Positions 60,199 to 64,000 of a stretch of 64,000 nucleotides of DNA are shown here, piece by piece; position 1 is the stretch's first letter, and the number at the start of each line of letters is the position of its first letter. The position numbers were made by a program, and so were the translations under genes. Source of the DNA: Pseudoduganella aquatica. Its GTDB lineage: Bacteria; Pseudomonadota; Gammaproteobacteria; Burkholderiales; Burkholderiaceae_D. The notes beneath the pieces were generated by a model. It saw only the letters and a program-made list of their open reading frames with translations. It did not search any database and was not told the DNA's origin. The stretch spans positions 1 through 64,000 of the forward strand of contig NZ_WWCU01000004.1 of the NCBI RefSeq assembly GCF_009857595.1, read 5' to 3'.

Positions 60199-60212
60199 TT
60201 GACGTGGATCAA
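60199..60212. promoter_or_regulatory. FNR/ANR box for the PHA synthase promoter
   Basis: TTGACGTGGATCAA differs from the consensus in one base. CATAAT at 60236-60241, five of six bases matching the -10 consensus, lies at class II spacing; ATG 60273 follows with GGAGGGG as its binding site. Confidence 0.75.
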
Positions 60213-60272
60213 ACCCTGGTCCCGCCTTGGTCAACCATAATCGCCGCAGTACCGACAATGGAGGGGACGCCG

Positions 60273-62024
60273 ATGAATACACTGCCGCAAGTTAGCGCGA
60301 ATCCGCTCGCCGCCCAGGCCGCCGCGCCGGCCACGGGCGGCCGCAACGCGCTGGATCTGTATCTGCAAAGCCTGGCCGCGCGCGTGACGGGCGGCATTTC
60401 GCCCATCGCCATGCAGCTGGCGTTTCAGGACTGGTGGCAGCATTTGGCGGTGGCGCCCGGCAAGCGCGCCGAGCTGGCCAGCGCCTGGTGGCGCATGCTG
60501 GCCATCCCGGTGCCCCAGGCCGACGCCGGCGCGGACAGCCGCTTTGCCGATTCCGCCTGGCGCGCCTGGCCGTTTGCCGCCTACGCCCAGGGCTTCAAGC
60601 AGCTCGAGCAGTTCTGGAGCCAGGCCACCAGCGGCGTGCCCGGGGTCGCCCCGCACCATGCGGACGTGGTGGCGTTCACCGCGCGCCAGCTGCTTGACAT
60701 GTTGTCGCCGTCCAACTACCCGTGGACCAATCCCGAAGTGATGCGGGCCGCACAGGCCAGCGGCGGCCGCAGCCTGATCGACGGCGCGCTCAACTGGCGC
60801 AAGGACTTGTGCCGCCGCCTGGCTTTGCCCGGCGCGGTGGTGGCGGAACCCGTGGGCGCGTCCTATACGCCGGGCAAGGAGGTTGCGGTCACGCCGGGGC
60901 AGGTCGTGTACCGCAACGCGCTGATCGAGCTGATACTGTATGCGCCGCAGGGCGAAAAAGTGTACCGCGAGCCGGTCCTGCTCGTGCCGTCGTGGATCAT
61001 GAAGTACTACATCCTCGACCTGTCGCCGCACAATTCGCTGGTGCGCTACCTGGTGCAGCAAGGCCATACGGTGTTGATGATCTCCTGGTGCAATCCCGGC
61101 GCGGAAGCGCGCGACATGGGCATGGAGGACTATTTGCAGCGCGGCCTGTTTGCCGCGCTCGACCAGGTCCACGCCCTGTGCGGCGGCGCGCCGGTGCACG
61201 GGGTGGGCTACTGCCTGGGCGGCACGCTGCTGTCGATAGGCGCCGCCGCGATGGACTCGGGCGAGCATCCCGCGCACGGCAAACTGGCCACGCTGACCCT
61301 GCTCGCGGCGCAGACCGATTTCAGCGACCCGGGCGAGCTGGGCCTGTTCATCGACGACAGCGAACTGGCTTTCCTCGACGCCCTGATGTGGGACCAGGGC
61401 TACCTGAACGGCGACCAGATGTCGGCCTCCTTCCAGCTGCTGCACGCGCGCGACCTGGTATGGTCGCGCATGATGCGGGAATACCTGCTGGGCGAGCGCA
61501 GCGCGCCGAACGACCTGATGGCGTGGAACGCCGACAGCACCCGGCTGCCGTTCCGCATGCACAGCGAATACCTGCACGGCCTGTTTTTGCATAACGACCT
61601 CGCCGAAGGGCGCTACCTGGTGGCTGGCAAGCCCGTCGCGCTGTCCGACATCCATACGCCGCTGTTTGTGCTGGGCACGGAGCGCGACCACGTCTCGCCC
61701 TGGCGCTCCGTGTACAAGATACATCTGCTCTGCGGCGCGCCGTTCGACTTTGTGCTGGCTTCCGGCGGCCACAATGCGGGTGTCGTCTCGGAGCCGGGCC
61801 ATGCCAACCGCAGCTACCGCATCCGGCCTGCGCATCGGTCGCCGAACGGCTACAGCAGTCCGGACGAATGGCTTGGGCAGTCCGAGTCCATCGAGGGCTC
61901 ATGGTGGCCGCACTGGCAGCAATGGTTGCTGCGCCATTCGGACCGGCAGCGCGCCGCGCCGCCGGTGGTGGCGCCGGAACAGGTGCTGGGCCGGGCCCCA
62001 GGGAGTTTCGTGGTCCAGCGCTGA
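60273..62024 (+). CDS. phaC: Class I poly(3-hydroxyalkanoate) synthase
   Basis: A 583-residue PhaC-type synthase, which polymerises 3-hydroxyacyl-CoA on PHA granules. The N-terminal region (FQDWWQHLAVAPGKRAELAS, SNYPWTNPEVMRAAQASGGR) and catalytic alpha/beta domain are complete. The lipase-like box is GVGYCLGG with nucleophile Cys314. The Asp lies in GTERDHVSPW and the His in ASGGHNAGVVSEPGH. Length matches class I enzymes (about 590). The gene is not next to phaA or phaB but is preceded by an FNR box with a good -10, so it is probably a second, low-oxygen-induced synthase. ATG 60273 is preferred; ATG 60258 would overlap the binding site. Confidence 0.92.
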   Translation: MNTLPQVSANPLAAQAAAPATGGRNALDLYLQSLAARVTGGISPIAMQLAFQDWWQHLAVAPGKRAELASAWWRMLAIPVPQADAGADSRFADSAWRAWPFAAYAQGFKQLEQFWSQATSGVPGVAPHHADVVAFTARQLLDMLSPSNYPWTNPEVMRAAQASGGRSLIDGALNWRKDLCRRLALPGAVVAEPVGASYTPGKEVAVTPGQVVYRNALIELILYAPQGEKVYREPVLLVPSWIMKYYILDLSPHNSLVRYLVQQGHTVLMISWCNPGAEARDMGMEDYLQRGLFAALDQVHALCGGAPVHGVGYCLGGTLLSIGAAAMDSGEHPAHGKLATLTLLAAQTDFSDPGELGLFIDDSELAFLDALMWDQGYLNGDQMSASFQLLHARDLVWSRMMREYLLGERSAPNDLMAWNADSTRLPFRMHSEYLHGLFLHNDLAEGRYLVAGKPVALSDIHTPLFVLGTERDHVSPWRSVYKIHLLCGAPFDFVLASGGHNAGVVSEPGHANRSYRIRPAHRSPNGYSSPDEWLGQSESIEGSWWPHWQQWLLRHSDRQRAAPPVVAPEQVLGRAPGSFVVQR

Positions 62025-62047
62025 GGCCGGCCCGCCGCGCGCGGCCC

Positions 62048-62857
62048 TCAGATGCGCATGTTCTCGACCATGTAATCGATGAACACGCGCAGCTTGGGCG
62101 AAGCGTAGCGGCTTGCGGGCCACAGCATGGAGAAGGTCACCGTCTGGTCCATATAGCCCTCCAGGATGGTCTGCACGCGGCCCGCCTTGAGGTCGTCGGC
62201 AATGATGAAAGTGGGCAGGAAGGCGATGCCTTCGCCGCGCAGCAGCGCGTAGGCGATGGCTTCGATGGTGCTGCAGGTCATGCGCTCCTTGAGCTGCGGC
62301 TCGGCCTCGCCGGCGGCCAGCTTGAAAGGCCAGCGCTCTATGCGTCCGCTGGCGGGGAACTTGTGCAGCAGGCAGGCGTGCTGCGCCAGCTCGCGCGGAT
62401 GGGATGGCGCGCCGTGCCGCTGCAGATAGGCCGGCGCGGCCACCACCACCTGCGGGCAGCTGCCGTTGCGGCGCGCGGCCAGGCGCGAGTCCTCCTGGGT
62501 GCCGGTGCGTATCACGGCGTCGAAGCCTTCTTCTATGATGTCCACCATGCGCTCGGACAGGTCGATGTCCAGCGCGATGTCCGGATAGCGCTGCATAAAG
62601 CCCGTCAGCGCGGGCATCACCAGGCCGGTCAATTGCGGCGTGCTGACGCGCAGGCGTCCGCGCGGCGCGCCCGACATCTCGGATAGCTCCGCCTCCGCCG
62701 CCGCCACCTCGCCGAGTATGCGGCGGCAGCGCTCCAGGAACAGCTCGCCCTCCGTGGTCAGCGTGATGCTGCGGGTGCTGCGGTGGAACAGGCGCATCGC
62801 CATCTTTTCCTCCATGCGCGCGATGCTTTTGCCCACCGCCGAAGAGGACACGCCGAA
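62048..62857 (-). pseudogene. LysR family regulator, 5'-truncated
   Basis: About 269 residues of a LysR-type regulator remain. They start in the middle of the HTH (VSSSAVGKSIARMEEKMAMR) and run through LFHRSTRSITLTTEGELFLE, GRLRVSTPQLTGLVMPALTG, FMQRYPDIALDID and the effector domain to MVENMRI. The first about 25 residues, including HTH helix one, are missing. The frame stays open upstream, but what it reads there is the antisense of the old-yellow-enzyme remnant, so no valid start exists. The breakpoint is at 62852-62857. Confidence 0.8.
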
Positions 62858-63508
62858 ATCGAAGGCCTGGTCGAGGCTTTCCGCCTGGCCGCCATCCGTG
62901 GCAAGGAGGCCGGTTTCGACGGCGTTGAAATCCACGCCGCCAACGGCTACCTGTTCGACCAGTTCCTGCAGGACGGCAGCAACAAGCGCACCGATATCTA
63001 CGGCGGCTCCTTCGAAAACCGCGCCCGCTTCCTGCTCGACACCACGCGCGCCATCATCTCCGTCTGGGGCAGCGACAAGGTGGCCGTGCGCATGGGCCCG
63101 AGCGGCAGCTGGGGCGACATGTCGGACAGCGACCCGGAAGGCCTGTTCACCTACATGGCGCAGCAGCTTGCGCCGCTGAAGCTGGCCTATCTGCACCTGA
63201 TCGAACCGCGCATCGCGGGCAATATCGAGGACGAGAGCAGGGACCAGGCGCCGGTGGCCGCTCAGCTGATACGCAAGCACTACAAGGGCGCCATCATCGC
63301 CGCCGGCGGCTTCAGCCAGGCTTCGGCGGAAGCCATTTTGCAGGCGGGCGACGCCGACATGGTGGCTTTCGGCCGCCACTTCATCGCCAACCCCGACCTG
63401 CCCGAGCGCTTCCGCAACGGCTGGGCGCTGAACGACTACGACCGCCCCAGCTTCTTCGGCGGCTCGGAAATCGGCTACACCGACTATCCCTTCCACCAGG
63501 CCGCCTGA
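62855..63508 (+). pseudogene. Old yellow enzyme (NemA-like) remnant, 5'-truncated
   Basis: About 217 residues of an NADH:flavin oxidoreductase/alkene reductase remain, from EIEGLVEAFRLAAIRGKEAG through FDGVEIHAANGYLFDQFLQD, TDIYGGSFENRARFLLDT, GGFSQASAEAIL and the phosphate-binding MVAFGRHFIANPDLPERF to the stop. The first about 150 residues, with half of the FMN site and the beginning of the barrel, are gone. The frame before 62855 is antisense LysR DNA. An ATG at 62783 in that antisense stretch cannot restore function. Such enzymes are typically encoded divergently from a LysR or TetR regulator, consistent with one deletion across both starts. Confidence 0.85.
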
Positions 63509-63683
63509 GTTGCTGGGGGCCGAGCTGTGGTTTTCCCTGGTGCTTTGTTGCGTATGAGGCACCAGTGTGAGCCCCTGTACAGGCCTACCGGCCCGCCCCC
63601 TTACTCTCTACGATGAAGACGTGCAATTTGCTGCCAGTCGCCCGATTGGCTGGCCCCCAGCAGGGCCGTCTTTAAGGAGAGTC

Positions 63684-64000
63684 ATGATGTTTACCGTAGA
63701 TAAAAACGCGCGTGCCGAACACACCGAAGAACTGGTTCCGTCCCGTTACGCATTGCAGGTTGGCGAGATCGACGTGCTGGTGGTCAGCGACGGCGTGCTG
63801 CCGCTGCCCACCTCCACCATGGCCACCAACGCCACGAAGGCCGACTTGTCGGCCTGGCTGGATCACATGTTCATGCCGCAGGAGGCGTTCGACTGGCCGC
63901 TCAATGTGCTGGTGGCACGCAGCGGCGAGCAGATCATCCTGGTGGATACTGGTCTCGGTTCGCAGTTCTCCGGCTTCCCGCGCGCCGGCCAGTTCCCCGC
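63684..64000 (+). CDS. Metallo-beta-lactamase-fold hydrolase, N-terminal part
   Basis: The gene runs off the window after 105 residues. AAGGAG lies five bases before ATG 63684. The sequence (VPSRYALQVGEIDVLVVSDG, VLPLPTS, FDWPLNVLVARSGEQIILVD, TGLGSQFSGFPRAGQF) is the N-terminal part of an MBL-fold hydrolase of the lactonase/quinol-hydrolase-like type; the HxHxDH motif lies beyond the window. A separate promoter is likely in the 175-base gap 63509-63683, where I see no other feature. Function cannot be narrowed. Confidence 0.8.
   Translation, partial: MMFTVDKNARAEHTEELVPSRYALQVGEIDVLVVSDGVLPLPTSTMATNATKADLSAWLDHMFMPQEAFDWPLNVLVARSGEQIILVDTGLGSQFSGFPRAGQFP

Noticed and set aside
59679..60272. 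N-terminal extension of the PHA synthase
   Set aside because: It overlaps the phosphorylase gene in another frame and would bypass the FNR box, -10 box and binding site before ATG 60273.
62048..63562. A 504-codon minus-strand frame that looks like a LysR regulator with a long N-terminal extension
   Set aside because: Upstream of about 62857 it reads the antisense of the old-yellow-enzyme remnant; the LysR protein is truncated, not extended.

Overview
The window is GC-rich DNA with tightly packed genes, many SusC/Oar-like TonB-dependent receptors, a PEP-CTERM protein, acnB and FNR-type promoter boxes. This points to a betaproteobacterium of the Oxalobacteraceae (Massilia/Duganella/Pseudoduganella/Janthinobacterium group). 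That is an inference from gene style, not from a marker gene. No rRNA, tRNA or CRISPR array was seen.

Layout. (1) 1-3.6 kb is a worn accessory edge: the right end of an ISL3-type insertion sequence, a HAF-repeat PEP-CTERM protein, a secreted M20 amidohydrolase lipoprotein, and a collapsed yefM-yoeB toxin-antitoxin pair fused into one 81-residue frame. (2) 3.6-8.8 kb holds two convergent TonB-dependent receptors. (3) 9-38.7 kb is a large glycan-utilisation island. A long minus-strand operon (24752 down to about 8995) carries a CUT1 ABC importer, ROK kinase, GH38 alpha-mannosidase, DUF4127 protein, FAD oxidoreductase, aldose epimerase, an unknown secreted protein and two beta-helix proteins, one of them broken. 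Divergent from it are a GntR/UTRA regulator and nanE. Then come a giant lipoprotein joining a phosphodiester glycosidase to a purple-acid-phosphatase-like domain, a PfkB sugar kinase, a GHL10 glycosidase, a TonB receptor, a DUF5009 acyltransferase and an esterase. Sites built on the half-site TGGTMTA (core ACCA-N-TGGT) lie in all three control regions, so the island looks like one regulon. The enzyme set suggests uptake and breakdown of a phosphodiester-containing (amino)mannose glycan, with NanE feeding ManNAc-6-P into GlcNAc-6-P metabolism.

(4) 38.9-48.7 kb looks like a cyanophycin-utilisation locus: a YfcC-type permease, an M14-type (succinylglutamate desuccinylase/aspartoacylase) hydrolase that may cleave beta-Asp-Arg, an RpiR regulator with a clear palindromic operator, a TonB receptor, a secreted cyanophycinase and a secreted serine hydrolase. 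(5) acnB (48.8-51.4 kb) is a housekeeping gene with an operator over its -35 region and a strong terminator.

(6) 51.5-62 kb is a low-oxygen survival cluster marked by five FNR/ANR boxes: a P-type cation ATPase, a CBS-nitroreductase fusion, two tandem-Usp proteins, a beta-CASP metallo-beta-lactamase protein coupled to an AMP/thymidine phosphorylase, and a PHA synthase. (7) 62-64 kb holds a deletion scar where a LysR gene and an old-yellow-enzyme gene are both truncated head to head, followed by the start of a metallo-beta-lactamase-fold hydrolase that runs off the window.
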